A stretch of 64,000 nt of DNA, taken from assembly GCF_028748185.1 (NCBI RefSeq), contig NZ_CP118164.1, positions 1,984,001-2,048,000 on the forward strand, in the 5' to 3' direction. The notes under the pieces were generated by a model. The model was not told where the DNA came from and searched no databases. It saw nothing but the letters and a program-made list of their open reading frames with translations. The DNA is from Bremerella sp. P1 (GTDB lineage Bacteria; Planctomycetota; Planctomycetia; Pirellulales; Pirellulaceae). The translations under genes and the position numbers were made by a program. This document shows, piece by piece, positions 16,830 to 26,564 of this stretch (position 1 is its first letter; every line of letters begins with the position of its first letter).

Positions 16830-18074
16830 CTACTTCACGTCATAGCACCAAATCGTACCGTGCTGCCGTAGAAAGAGCTTGCCGTCAGCCAAAGCCGGAT
16901 AGGCCCATTCTTTCCCAGTTCCTTCCGGCTGATCAGGCAAAGTGAACTCGCTCACGATGTTCATCTCTTCTGGGGTGGCAGCCACCATCATGACCTTGCC
17001 ATTTTCGGTGTGCAGGTACAAACGCCCATCGGCATAAAGGATCGAAGCGGCCGCGCTGATACGTTCCTGCCACTTAATCTCGCCTGATACGAAATCGACG
17101 CACATGAGTGTCGAACCGCTGCAACCATAGAGATAGCCATCGACTTTCACTGCCCCGCCAATTGCAGTGGGCAGCTTCGGATTGAAGTACAGTTCTTCCG
17201 GTAATACGGTGACCTGCTCAGCCACTAGCCGGACGGCACCTCCGCCGGTTCGTGAACCGCCGCTGTAAACGATATCGCCAGCCACCACCGGCGTAGGCAT
17301 ATTTGCGATCCCTTTGGTACGTGTGTAAGACCAAAGAAATGTCCCATCTTCGGCGTCGACACCAGCGAGGCCGTTGGCCATGAATGCGACATACTGCGGC
17401 TTGCCTGCGGCGGTCACCTTTTGGATCGAGGCATAGGCTGCGGCTCCCATCTTCGGAGTATTCGCCTTCCAGATCGTCTCGCCGGTTGCCTTATCAACGG
17501 CCACGATGCCCACATCTTTGCCACCAGGTGTGACAACCACTTTGTTTCCGTCGATCAACGGAGACTCTGAGTAAGCCCATGTGCCTGGCTTGCCATCGTA
17601 CGCCTCGCGAATATTTTTCTGCCAAACAACTTCGCCACTTTTTGCCTTCAAGCAAACCAAGTCACCGTCGGAACCCAAGACATACAGCATTTCGCCATCA
17701 AGAGTCGGAGTACTGCGTGCGGCCGGGTAGCTTGGCTTTTGATTCGGATTGCCGACCTTTCCGATTCGGGTCGCCCACAGCACTTGCCCGTTGGCCGCGT
17801 TCAGTGCTTTCACCGATTCGTCATCCAGGCCTTCGTTGGTAACCAGGTAAATCACGCCGCCAACCACGGATACTGCGCCGTACCCATCTCCTAACTCGTT
17901 GACTTGCCAAACCAATGGTGGACCATCTTCCGGCCACTTGGCCTTTAACTGGGTTTCGCCAGAAATACCATCACGGGCGGGCCCCTGCCATTGCGGCCAG
18001 TCCTCGGCATGGAGCTTGGTAGAGAAGATTGTGATCGAGGCGATACAAAGCAAGAGTCGAAGCGTCGTAGACAT
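16830..18074 (-). CDS. Secreted PQQ-type beta-propeller protein
   Basis: 414 aa with a signal peptide (1-23, ending KLHAED). WPQWQGPARDGISGE is the motif that opens many planctomycete PQQ-like propellers. Repeated blades such as ALNAANGQVLWATRIG, CLKAKSGEVVWQKNI and AVDKATGETIWKANT follow. The blades give the fold, not an activity; no dehydrogenase catalytic residues are evident. It probably acts as a periplasmic binding or scaffold protein. It stands alone, convergent with the rhodanese gene and divergent from the monooxygenase gene. Confidence 0.88.
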   Translation of the reverse strand: MSTTLRLLLCIASITIFSTKLHAEDWPQWQGPARDGISGETQLKAKWPEDGPPLVWQVNELGDGYGAVSVVGGVIYLVTNEGLDDESVKALNAANGQVLWATRIGKVGNPNQKPSYPAARSTPTLDGEMLYVLGSDGDLVCLKAKSGEVVWQKNIREAYDGKPGTWAYSESPLIDGNKVVVTPGGKDVGIVAVDKATGETIWKANTPKMGAAAYASIQKVTAAGKPQYVAFMANGLAGVDAEDGTFLWSYTRTKGIANMPTPVVAGDIVYSGGSRTGGGAVRLVAEQVTVLPEELYFNPKLPTAIGGAVKVDGYLYGCSGSTLMCVDFVSGEIKWQERISAAASILYADGRLYLHTENGKVMMVAATPEEMNIVSEFTLPDQPEGTGKEWAYPALADGKLFLRQHGTIWCYDVK

Positions 18075-18257
18075 CGGATGCTTTCCCGGAATGAGAATTT
18101 AGGGCAGATACACCAGCGACGATTATTCTAACGATCTTCCGCGGTGATTCTCAAACTTTGTCCGACATCCTCAGTTGCAGAGCAACGTCTAGCATCCTAG
18201 TGTGATAGTTAGTTGTTAGAGCCGCTACAACGCTACCCACTTCACCCATACCTTTGC

Positions 18258-19448
18258 ATGACGCACTCACCCCCTCTCATAATTGGCGCTGGACCTGTCG
18301 GCATGGCGGCTGCCGCGTTTTTATCGCGGTACGATATCATTCCGAGGATTGTGGACAAACGGGCTGAGCCCTCGAAATTCTCGAAGGCACTGGCCATTAA
18401 TCCACGCACGCTGGAACTGTTCGAGGCTTCCGGAATCACCGACAAGCTCTTGTCATTGGGGCGGAAGATTTACGGGACCACCATTCACCGCAATGGGCGC
18501 ATTGTCGCGGAAGTTGATTTCAAAGATCTTGAGCATCGCTTCCCGTTTATGTTGGCCCTTTCGCAAGCAGCTACCGAAGGTGTCCTGAGGAAAGATCTTG
18601 GCGAGCGGGGAATCGAGATCGAGCGTCAAATCGAACTCGTCGATTCCCCTAACCTGGCCGAAGGCAAAGCAGAACTGGTTCATGTTGAAACCCAGGCCAA
18701 CGAGTCGATCACGGCTCCGTGGATTCTGGCATCGGACGGTGCCCACAGCGTGGCTCGCAAGTCAGTTCATGTCCCTTTTCCAGGAGAAACCTACGACCGT
18801 GCGTGGGTGCTCGATGACATTCCCCTGGCGACCGACTTCGCTCCCGACAGGGCACATATCAAGTTGCAGGACGATGGTTTTCTCTTCATGATGCCGATCC
18901 ATACCGGCGAAGAGAAACCTGGCGAGCCGACCATTTGGCGCGTCATGGGTAACTACCCCGAACCAATTGCCCAATTGACCGAGTCCAATCCGATTGGCGA
19001 ATCGCAGTGGAACTCGTCCTTTCATATTGCCCACCGGTTAGTGGAATCGATGAATGTCGGCAAAGTCTACTTCGCCGGGGACGCGGCTCACCTTCACTCG
19101 CCGGTCGGGGCGCGTGGGATGAACCTCGGCATTGAAGATGCCTGGGTGTTCGCTGAGCTTGCCAAACGAGACGAGCTTGCCCTCTATCACCAACAGCGTT
19201 GGCCGGTTGATAATGCGATTATTCAGCGGATTCGTACGATGACCGGTTTCGTGAAGGCCGAGTCGTTCTTCAAACGAACCCTTCGCAACTTGCTCGCACC
19301 CAGACTTCTGCACTGGAAGAGTGTGCGGGAAACCATGCTCAAGACCGTAAGCGGACTGGACCATCCCCTCCCGTTATTCCAACCAGAGCCAGAAGAAGAT
19401 CCCGCCGAAAAGCGTGCCTCGCGACGGCGGGAACGAGAATCAACGTAG
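18258..19448 (+). CDS. FAD-dependent aromatic-ring-type monooxygenase
   Basis: 396 aa. The dinucleotide-binding motif IIGAGPVGMAAAAF lies at the N-terminus. The middle DG motif is ILASDGAHSVARKSV, and the GD motif is VYFAGDAAHLHSPVGARGMN. These place it in the class A flavin monooxygenases (FAD_binding_3, such as PheA/TetX/UbiH relatives), which hydroxylate a small aromatic or polyketide using NAD(P)H and oxygen. It is shorter than PheA-type enzymes and lacks their C-terminal thioredoxin-like domain. The ATG at 18258 starts just before the nucleotide-binding strand. There is no pathway partner nearby, so the substrate is unknown. Confidence 0.88.
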   Translation: MTHSPPLIIGAGPVGMAAAAFLSRYDIIPRIVDKRAEPSKFSKALAINPRTLELFEASGITDKLLSLGRKIYGTTIHRNGRIVAEVDFKDLEHRFPFMLALSQAATEGVLRKDLGERGIEIERQIELVDSPNLAEGKAELVHVETQANESITAPWILASDGAHSVARKSVHVPFPGETYDRAWVLDDIPLATDFAPDRAHIKLQDDGFLFMMPIHTGEEKPGEPTIWRVMGNYPEPIAQLTESNPIGESQWNSSFHIAHRLVESMNVGKVYFAGDAAHLHSPVGARGMNLGIEDAWVFAELAKRDELALYHQQRWPVDNAIIQRIRTMTGFVKAESFFKRTLRNLLAPRLLHWKSVRETMLKTVSGLDHPLPLFQPEPEEDPAEKRASRRREREST

Positions 19449-19486
19449 CGCTCGCCGATAGCGACGATGGGCTACCGCTTCGTCTT

Positions 19487-21151
19487 CTACTCGGCTGGCA
19501 AACACATACACGCCGAACTCATCTTCACATCGGCGTCTTTCCAAGCCACCTCAAACTCGGCTTGAACCTTGTCGGCTTCGTCGAACTTGTCTTGCATCCG
19601 CAGACTACGTGCCAGGTCGTATAGTGCCCATCCATTGTGAGGATGGATTTCCAAGTCGGTTCGCAAGACTTTCTCGGCCTCTTTGTATCGCTTTGCATCC
19701 ATTAAGGTCGCGGCCAAAGCATGGCGAACTGGTTGGATCCAATCAGGCGGTTCCGTATATCGCAGCGAGTCTTCCAACTCGGCTGCTTTCTCCAAACTGG
19801 CAACCGCTTCATCCGTTTTGCCTTCGCGATAAAGGATCTCGCCTTCGAGCATCTTGTCGGCAATGTCCAACACGACCGATGCCGGATTCTGAGCGAAAAA
19901 AGCCTCTTCCGGAATCGCCGCTTTTAGCTCACGGAACGTTGCCTGCTCTTTACGTGCTTCGGCCGGTTGCTTCTTCGCGGCATAAGCAACACCACGCGCG
20001 AAGTGCCGCATCGCCCGACAAATGGGGAAGTGTTCGGCAGGCTCAGGCTCCTCCAGGATCGCATCCCAACGCCCAAAGCGAATATGCATCTCATACGGCA
20101 TGCTATGCATGCCATCGACAAACGGAGCGTTTGCCACCACCCAGCTCTCAGGCATCTCTTTCAGCATCATGTCAATCTGCTCGGTCGCGACTTTTTCCTG
20201 TCCGATCATCATCGCGGCGAAAGCCAACATGTGGCGATTATGGGCCATGTAAATCCGGAAGAAGTCCTGCTCAGGAGACTGCTGCTTGTAGGCCGTGTCG
20301 GCGATGATGGCCTTCTCATTGGCCGCAATGGCTTTGCGCCAAGCTCCTAAGCGGACATCGATGTGACTGGGCATGTGGACCATGTGCCCTAGCCCAGGCT
20401 GGAGGTTACGGAGGCGATCGGCTTCGTCGGCTGCTTTCGCCACTTCACCCGAGGCCTCGAGCGTGTGAATGTACAGGTGCAACGCCAGAGGATGATCGGG
20501 AGACTGCTTGAGAACGGCTTCGAGCGTTTCCATGACCTCTCGGGTATCCGGGTTGGCTGTGCCGGCTTGCTGCCAAAGATCCCAAGGCCACAGATCCATT
20601 AAACTCTCGGCGAAGACGGCCCCTACGTCTGGCTCGCCTGGATACTCTTTCCAAAGCTTGCGCATTGCATCGGCGTAGGCTTGATCGAGCGGCTTGCGAT
20701 CCTCAGGTGGCGGCTGGGCATAGCGTTGATCGAGTGCGGCGATCAGTCCCTGCTCTAGGGGCGAGCCATTACTGGCCAGTTGTTTCGCCTTCTGCAGGGC
20801 CTCCCAGGCCAGTGGAGCATGCTTCTCGTCCAAGAGCGGATAGTTGATGTTCGGGCCGTTGGCCAGGGAGATAGCCCACCAAGGCGCGGGGCAATTGGGA
20901 TCGAGCCTGGCCGCCTCGTGGAAACTGCGAATCGCTTCGTCATGGTTGAAGCCATACATGAACGCCAGCCCTTGATTGAAGTAGGCCTGGGCTTGTGGAT
21001 TGTCGCTTGAAATCTCCCAGCGATGTTCCCCTAACCCGGGAAACAACGGGACTTCAGAACCTGGCTTCGCGGCATAGGCGTTTGAGCCGGCACTCAGTAA
21101 CGCAGCAACAGCTAAGGCCACGAACATGGCTGGCGAACTGCAAACTCTCAT
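19487..21151 (-). CDS. Secreted TPR-repeat protein
   Basis: 554 aa with a signal peptide (about 1-27, ending AYAAK). TPR units flank a central region containing GHMVHMPSHIDVRLGAW, a His-rich stretch typical of a family of long exported TPR proteins without known biochemical role. The final repeats (AEKVLRTDLEIHPHNGWALY) are well formed. The last residues SSACMCLPAE carry two cysteines. The ATG at 21151 begins the signal peptide. It is divergent from the glutamine synthetase gene across 501 bp. Confidence 0.87.
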   Translation of the reverse strand: MRVCSSPAMFVALAVAALLSAGSNAYAAKPGSEVPLFPGLGEHRWEISSDNPQAQAYFNQGLAFMYGFNHDEAIRSFHEAARLDPNCPAPWWAISLANGPNINYPLLDEKHAPLAWEALQKAKQLASNGSPLEQGLIAALDQRYAQPPPEDRKPLDQAYADAMRKLWKEYPGEPDVGAVFAESLMDLWPWDLWQQAGTANPDTREVMETLEAVLKQSPDHPLALHLYIHTLEASGEVAKAADEADRLRNLQPGLGHMVHMPSHIDVRLGAWRKAIAANEKAIIADTAYKQQSPEQDFFRIYMAHNRHMLAFAAMMIGQEKVATEQIDMMLKEMPESWVVANAPFVDGMHSMPYEMHIRFGRWDAILEEPEPAEHFPICRAMRHFARGVAYAAKKQPAEARKEQATFRELKAAIPEEAFFAQNPASVVLDIADKMLEGEILYREGKTDEAVASLEKAAELEDSLRYTEPPDWIQPVRHALAATLMDAKRYKEAEKVLRTDLEIHPHNGWALYDLARSLRMQDKFDEADKVQAEFEVAWKDADVKMSSACMCLPAE

Positions 21152-21652
21152 CGATAGGATCCCCCGAGATAGTTTTGCCCCTTCGGCCATTTGGCCAATT
21201 TGCCTACTTCACATGGGTTGGCAGGCGCTTTAAGTTTAGCGGATGTGGCCGCTGAATAAGAGCTTTCAGCGGCGGAAATGTTCGGCCCGAAATTAAACTT
21301 CGCCGAGTTGCAGGTCTTCCGCTTGAGTAAGGTGGGCAAAAATTGATCTCCCTCGCTAGTGCTATCGGCACCCTATTTGCAAAGTTTAAAAAACAGGCCT
21401 CGGCAAGTCTTTTTTGCTATATTTCTATGCAGGTCACGCTGTTTTTGCGCGCAGAGGATGCTCCTTCGGGGGTCATTTTCTAGGGATTTTACGTCTTATA
21501 GTGACGCGGCACGGTAGTTGCTATCAGTCCGCACCATGCTTTCGCAGGGATCGCGAAGCGAAAGATCGTAAGGGAATTTCAACAACGAAAAGCGTGAAGC
21601 GGATCCCTGGTGGGGCTCGCCGTTCGCGCTAGGCTTTGGAGGTCACACACTA
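21152..21652. other. Divergent intergenic region upstream of glutamine synthetase
   Basis: 501 bp without a supported gene. It holds the sigma-54 core at 21508-21522 (annotated separately), an AT-rich stretch around 21380-21425, and about 120 bp of untranslated leader for the glutamine synthetase. I see no further clear operator. Confidence 0.6.
21508..21522 (+). promoter_or_regulatory. Sigma-54 (-24/-12) promoter core upstream of glutamine synthetase
   Basis: GGCACG-N4-TTGCT, with GG at 21508-21509 and GC at 21520-21521 separated by exactly 10 bp, matches the core of the sigma-54 consensus at every fixed position; only the bases just before GG differ. Predicted start is near 21533, giving a ~120-base leader before the GTG at 21653. 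Nitrogen control of glutamine synthetase by sigma-54 is well known in other bacteria. Confidence 0.7.
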
Positions 21653-23905
21653 GTGAGTACGGTATCGAAAGGTAAGGCGGGTTCCAACGGAACAACTACC
21701 ACAGGCAACGGTAGCGGGTACGCTGGCGGGACGGCTCGAATGGCAGCCATCGCGGCAGTTACCAACTACAAGCCCTCCGCCCCTGCCATGAACTTCTTGG
21801 AGACTCCCACCCAAGAGCTTTTCTGTGCGAATGTCTTCAGCAAATCGGTCATGAAGGACCGTCTTCCCAAGCCAATCTTCAAGACGCTGATGAAGACGAT
21901 CGAAACGGGTGAGAAGCTCGATACGACCGTCGCCGACTACGTTGCTTCCGCAATGAAGGATTGGGCCATTGAAAAGGGTGCCACGCACTACGCCCACGTC
22001 TTCTATCCGCTGACCGGCAGCACTGCTGAAAAGCACGATAGCTTCCTGAGCCCAGACGGCACCGGCAGTGCAATTGCTGAATTTAGCGGTTCGCAACTGA
22101 TCCAAGGTGAACCGGACGGTTCCAGCTTCCCTTCGGGTGGTATTCGCCAGACGTTTGAGGCTCGTGGTTACACGGCTTGGGACGTTACCAGCCCTGCCTA
22201 CATCATGGAGAACCCGAACGGAACCACGCTGTGCATTCCCACTGCGTTCGTTTCGTGGACGGGCGAAGCTCTCGATAAGAAGACCCCGGTCTTGCGTTCG
22301 ATGCAGGCTTTGAACAAGCAAGCTCAACGTATCCTGGCTCTCTTCGGTCATACCGATGGTGCCATGGTCAGCTCGACCGCCGGTCCTGAACAGGAATACT
22401 TCCTGGTCGATCGCAACTTCTTCTTCGCTCGCCCTGACCTGTTGAACGCTGGTCGCACCTTGTTTGGTGCTGCACCTCCTAAGGGTCAGGAATTCGACGA
22501 TCACTACTTTGGTGCCATTCCAGATCGCGTTCTCGCCTTCATGCTGGAAAGCGAACGTGAACTGTTCAAGCTGGGTATCCCGGTCAAGACGCGTCACAAC
22601 GAAGTGGCCCCTGGCCAGTACGAAATCGCTCCGATGTTCGAGTTCGCCAATGTCGCGACCGACCATCAGCAGCTGATCATGATCACGCTGCGTAAGGTTG
22701 CTGAGAAGTACGGTATGGCTTGCCTGACACACGAAAAGCCTTTCGCTGGCGTCAACGGTAGCGGTAAGCACGTCAACTGGTCGATGGGTAGCTCCTCGCA
22801 GGGCAACCTGCTGGATCCAGGCGACACGCCTCACGAGAACGCCCAGTTCCTGGTCTTCTGTGCTGCCGTTATTCGTGCCGTACACAAGTTTCAAGGCTTG
22901 CTGCGTGCCGTGGTTGCTACGGCTTCCAACGATCACCGTTTGGGTGCCAACGAAGCTCCTCCAGCTATTATTTCGATCTTCCTGGGCGACCAATTGACGG
23001 ACGTCTTCGAACAGATCAAGGGCGGCGGTGCAAGTAGCTCGATTCCTAAGGGCACTCTGGAAATCGGTGCCGACGTTCTTCCGCCACTGCCGAAGGATGC
23101 TGGCGACCGTAACCGTACCAGCCCGTTTGCCTTCACCGGTAACCGCTTCGAGTTCCGTGCTGTTGGTTCTAACCAGTCGATCGCTGGTCCACTCGTCGCA
23201 ATGAACACCATTGTTGCCGAATCGCTGGACTACTGTGCGACCAAGCTGGAAGAAGCAACCGGCGGTGATCCAGCGAAGCTGAACACTGCCCTGACCAAGC
23301 TCATGACCGAAATCATGAATGAGCATGGCACCATCGTGTTCAACGGCGACGGCTACTCCGACGAATGGCACCAAGAAGCTGAAAAGCGTGGCCTTCTGAA
23401 CCTGAAGACCACCGCCGACGCTCTGCCATTCCTGGAAAAGGAAGAAGTCAAAGAGCTGTTCACGAAGTACAGCGTGCTGTCGGAACGTGAACTGGAAAGT
23501 CGCCTGGAAACCTACCTGGAACAATACTGCCTGAGCGTCAAGGTCGAAACCAATCTCACCATCGAGATGGCTCGCACCATGATCTTCCCAGCAGCGATTC
23601 GTTACCAGAACGAGTTGGCTTCCACTTGTGCGAACCTGCAAGCTCTGGGCTACGAGTTCGACAAGAACACTCTGGACACGGTCACTAGCCTCGTCAAGTC
23701 GCTGCAGGATAGCATTGCTACCCTGGAAGCCGCTGCCGAGAAGGCCGAAGAAGGCGATTGCTCCAAGGGTCACGCCAAGGCTTACTGCTACGAAGTTCTT
23801 CCAGCAATGAACGACGTTCGCAAGTATGCTGACGCGTTGGAAGGCTACGTTGCCGACGACCTGTGGCCACTGCCAACCTATCAAGAAATGCTCTTCATCC
23901 GCTAA
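21653..23905 (+). CDS. glnN: Glutamine synthetase type III
   Basis: 750 aa, in the size range of GSIII (about 700-730 plus a short N-terminal extension rich in Gly/Ser/Thr, residues 1-30). GSIII signatures include [29 protein letters not shown] and the nucleotide loop [11 protein letters not shown], with [20 protein letters not shown] further on. It makes glutamine from glutamate, ammonia and ATP in the cytoplasm. The start is GTG at 21653, preceded by TTTGGAGG. Regulation is suggested by the sigma-54 core at 21508-21522. A strong terminator follows, so it is monocistronic. Strong codon bias makes the opposite strand open nearly throughout. Confidence 0.96.
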   Translation: MSTVSKGKAGSNGTTTTGNGSGYAGGTARMAAIAAVTNYKPSAPAMNFLETPTQELFCANVFSKSVMKDRLPKPIFKTLMKTIETGEKLDTTVADYVASAMKDWAIEKGATHYAHVFYPLTGSTAEKHDSFLSPDGTGSAIAEFSGSQLIQGEPDGSSFPSGGIRQTFEARGYTAWDVTSPAYIMENPNGTTLCIPTAFVSWTGEALDKKTPVLRSMQALNKQAQRILALFGHTDGAMVSSTAGPEQEYFLVDRNFFFARPDLLNAGRTLFGAAPPKGQEFDDHYFGAIPDRVLAFMLESERELFKLGIPVKTRHNEVAPGQYEIAPMFEFANVATDHQQLIMITLRKVAEKYGMACLTHEKPFAGVNGSGKHVNWSMGSSSQGNLLDPGDTPHENAQFLVFCAAVIRAVHKFQGLLRAVVATASNDHRLGANEAPPAIISIFLGDQLTDVFEQIKGGGASSSIPKGTLEIGADVLPPLPKDAGDRNRTSPFAFTGNRFEFRAVGSNQSIAGPLVAMNTIVAESLDYCATKLEEATGGDPAKLNTALTKLMTEIMNEHGTIVFNGDGYSDEWHQEAEKRGLLNLKTTADALPFLEKEEVKELFTKYSVLSERELESRLETYLEQYCLSVKVETNLTIEMARTMIFPAAIRYQNELASTCANLQALGYEFDKNTLDTVTSLVKSLQDSIATLEAAAEKAEEGDCSKGHAKAYCYEVLPAMNDVRKYADALEGYVADDLWPLPTYQEMLFIR

Positions 23906-23942
23906 GCGGCTGACAGCATTCGCTGATACAATCTTTCCCTTG

Positions 23943-23980
23943 AAAGCGAGCCAAGACTTTACATCTTGGCTCGCTTTTTT
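23943..23980 (+). terminator. Rho-independent terminator of glutamine synthetase
   Basis: Arms 23943-23956 (AAAGCGAGCCAAGA) and 23964-23977 form a perfect 14-bp stem with a 7-base loop; the T-run reaches 23980. It begins 37 bp after the glutamine synthetase stop. Confidence 0.9.
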
Positions 23981-24181
23981 ATTGTTACCCCCACCATATA
24001 CGGCCTTGGCCCCTCTCGCATGCCCTGCCTCACCGCTACTTCCACACTAAGCAAAATGCCACCTATTTTCTGGCATTAAATCAGGGACCATATTGACTCC
24101 CGGTTCACCGCAATTTTTCTCAACGCGGCATTATTTAACCTACGTTCGTGCATACGTTTTTCATTCGTAGGAACATCCGCC

Positions 24182-24865
24182 GTGAACTCCGCAACCTCCA
24201 AATCGAAGTCTTCCGTTGTCGCGTTTGCCATCTGGCTAGCCGCGGTGACGCTGGTTTTTGGTTCGCTGGGGGTCTATGGAAGCAAGCAGGGCCCCGAGTC
24301 ATTACCTCCCAGCCAATGGCCAGCGAACTCAAGCCTCGAGCGATCTGTCGATTCACCGACTTTGCTCGTCTTTGTCCACCCCGGTTGCCCGTGCAGTCGG
24401 GCGACCCTGGATAACCTGGAGACGATCGCATCGGATCCGTCGCTGTCGATCCACCTGGTGTGCATCGGAGACGAGGAAACAAGCTCTGCGAATACTAACG
24501 ACTTCGGTTCGTGCCGTCAGCGTCTGAACGACTGGCAAATGCGAAACAACGTTTCGCTGTTCCACGACACCGATAGCCAGGAAACTCACCGCTTTCAAGC
24601 GATGACCAGTGGCCACTGTTTACTGTTCGATGCCAACGGAGCCTTGCAGTTCAGCGGAGGCGTCACATCCAGTCGCGGACATCAGGGCGCTAGTGCCGGC
24701 CTAGCGAGTCTTCAAGCCGCTTTGAATGGCCAACAAACGAACGATACCTACCCTGTTTTTGGGTGCCCTCTATTCCTGGAGTCTCCCGAACCATCGGAAG
24801 ACGATCGCAATGAAGTCAACAAGCCCCTATTGCCGCCCTGCTGTAAAGGACGTTGCCGTGCTTAA
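24182..24865 (+). CDS. Membrane-anchored thioredoxin-fold protein, RedB-like
   Basis: 227 aa. One N-terminal membrane segment (about residues 12-33) is followed by a thioredoxin-like domain: [20 protein letters not shown] carries a CPC motif at the place of the thioredoxin CxxC. Later segments [20 protein letters not shown] (cis-Pro region replaced) and YPVFGCPLF fit proteins annotated RedB. The C-terminus is cysteine-rich (CCKGRC), perhaps metal-binding. The start is GTG at 24182. It overlaps the start of the chemoreceptor gene by 8 bp, so it is probably a redox partner of that receptor; this is inference. Confidence 0.82.
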   Translation: MNSATSKSKSSVVAFAIWLAAVTLVFGSLGVYGSKQGPESLPPSQWPANSSLERSVDSPTLLVFVHPGCPCSRATLDNLETIASDPSLSIHLVCIGDEETSSANTNDFGSCRQRLNDWQMRNNVSLFHDTDSQETHRFQAMTSGHCLLFDANGALQFSGGVTSSRGHQGASAGLASLQAALNGQQTNDTYPVFGCPLFLESPEPSEDDRNEVNKPLLPPCCKGRCRA

Positions 24866-26447
24866 GAAGCTCCTGTTTCCACAATACCTTGGACTCGACC
24901 AGGAAGAAGCCAGCCTTTTACACGCTGAAGAGCAAAAGGCCGATGCCCATACCAATCGCCTGTTTTCGGGACTGATGATCCTTCAAGCGATCATCGCGTT
25001 GGGCATGGCGATCTTCCTTACGCCAACGACCTGGGCGGGTGCTCAAGCAAGTATCCACGTACATGTGATCGCTTCCTCGATCCTGGCCGTCTTGCTGGGC
25101 GTTATCCCTGCCTATCTGGGCTGGTATCGTGGTGAGCAACCTTTGACTCGCTACGTCATGGCAATCTCGCAAGCAGGCTTCTCGGCTCTGTTTATCCATA
25201 TCAGCGGTGGTCGCACCGAAGTCCACTTTCACGTGTTTGCTTCGCTCGCATTCTTATCGCTGTATCGCGACCCACTTGTTTTGCTCACGGCCACCTTGTT
25301 CACCGCCGTCGATCACCTGACGCGTGCGTTGCTTTGGCCAGATTCGATCTTCGGAATGTCGGACCCAGCTTTGTTCCTGGCCCTGGAACACGCGGCATGG
25401 GTCGTGATTGAAGACGCCGTCTTGCTTGTCGGTATCTATTCGTCACTGAAAACTTCCAATACGCAAGTTCGCGAGCAGATCGCTAACCGCCGCCAACATA
25501 CCGTCTTACGCGAAGCGATCGATCAGCTACGACCTGTCTTCGACCGTGCCGCTCATGGCGACTTGACCGTCGAAATCCCCAACGTCCAGGATGGGCTGGT
25601 CCAGTCCCTGCGGACCGATCTCAGTCGTACGATTGAGTCGTGGAATCGTGTGATTGCCACGTTCAGCCGTAGCGTCAACGGAGTCTCTGCCAGCTCGGGA
25701 CACTTGCATTCGAGCTCGTCGACCCTATCGTATGGCATCCAAACTCAAGGCGAATCGCTCGAAGCGATCCAACAGGAAGTCTCCACCCTGAACGAAGCGA
25801 TTCAAGCCATTCGCGAAAATGTCATGCGAACGGAATCGGTGACCACCTCGGCCAGCGAGATTGCCCAACAGGGAGAAGCCAGCCTTTCCGAAACCGAGCT
25901 TTCGATGAAGAACATCGAAGCCAGTGCCGACGAAATGATCGCCACGATTGGAACGATCCAGGAACTTGCCAAGCAAACCAACCTGTTGGCGCTCAATGCC
26001 TCGATCGAAGCCGCTCGCTCAGGCGAAGCGGGACGCGGTTTCGCCGTGGTTGCGCAGCAAGTCAAAGAACTCGCGGGCAGCTGTGATGAAAACATCACTC
26101 GGGTCACTCAGCTGATTCAACAAACCCGAGAGCACATTCAAGTTGGCGTCGAGAAGAGCAGTCGCACTGCAAGTCAATTCAAAGACGTTTGCTCGGCTGT
26201 GCAGTCAATCAGCTCGGAAACGAATGCCATCGCCAAGCTTACCGCTGCCCAATCAGAATCTTCCCAACGGCTGCAAACCCGAGTTGGCAGCCTCAAGGAG
26301 ATTCATCTCACGACAGAGCAGAATGGCCACCAGGTTTCCAGTGAAGGCGACAATCTAGCAGAACTGGCCAGGGAACTTCGCGATTGCGTCCATCAATTCC
26401 AGTTCCTGGAGAATGACCCAACGCCGGAGAACTCGATCGTGACCTAG
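24858..26447 (+). CDS. Methyl-accepting chemotaxis-type receptor with polytopic membrane sensor
   Basis: 529 aa from the GTG at 24858, chosen because AAAGGA lies 8 bases upstream and it overlaps the RedB-like stop; an ATG at 24810 is the alternative. About six membrane helices occupy residues 35-200, with membrane-near histidines ([27 protein letters not shown]). A linker and coiled coil follow, then the signalling hairpin tip [20 protein letters not shown]. There is no large periplasmic sensor domain, so sensing must occur in the membrane or through the RedB-like partner. No CheA or CheW is encoded nearby. The protein ends without a CheR-binding pentapeptide. Confidence 0.88.
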   Translation: MLKKLLFPQYLGLDQEEASLLHAEEQKADAHTNRLFSGLMILQAIIALGMAIFLTPTTWAGAQASIHVHVIASSILAVLLGVIPAYLGWYRGEQPLTRYVMAISQAGFSALFIHISGGRTEVHFHVFASLAFLSLYRDPLVLLTATLFTAVDHLTRALLWPDSIFGMSDPALFLALEHAAWVVIEDAVLLVGIYSSLKTSNTQVREQIANRRQHTVLREAIDQLRPVFDRAAHGDLTVEIPNVQDGLVQSLRTDLSRTIESWNRVIATFSRSVNGVSASSGHLHSSSSTLSYGIQTQGESLEAIQQEVSTLNEAIQAIRENVMRTESVTTSASEIAQQGEASLSETELSMKNIEASADEMIATIGTIQELAKQTNLLALNASIEAARSGEAGRGFAVVAQQVKELAGSCDENITRVTQLIQQTREHIQVGVEKSSRTASQFKDVCSAVQSISSETNAIAKLTAAQSESSQRLQTRVGSLKEIHLTTEQNGHQVSSEGDNLAELARELRDCVHQFQFLENDPTPENSIVT

Positions 26448-26486
26448 GGTGGGCCAAGGCTCTATCGGGCAAGATACGGCTTTTGC

Positions 26487-26514
26487 TTGTTGTTGACGGA
26501 GGGTTTCCTATACT
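26487..26514 (+). promoter_or_regulatory. Candidate sigma-70 promoter of the M48 peptidase gene
   Basis: TTGTTG (26487-26492), a 16-bp spacer and TATACT (26509-26514) precede the start codon at 26565. It lies after the chemoreceptor stop, suggesting independent transcription. Confidence 0.45.
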
Positions 26515-26564
26515 GCACGTTGTACGGCTTCGTGCAGTCTCCTCCTCATCACCAGGCTCGTCCC

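Noticed and set aside
16830-18074. PQQ-dependent alcohol dehydrogenase
   Set aside because: Too short, and no catalytic Asp or PQQ-ligand residues could be identified; only the propeller fold is supported.
21650-23884. A 744-codon open frame on the minus strand opposite glutamine synthetase
   Set aside because: It covers the GSIII gene almost exactly; the protein has no recognisable domain and the frame is explained by strong codon bias of the real gene.
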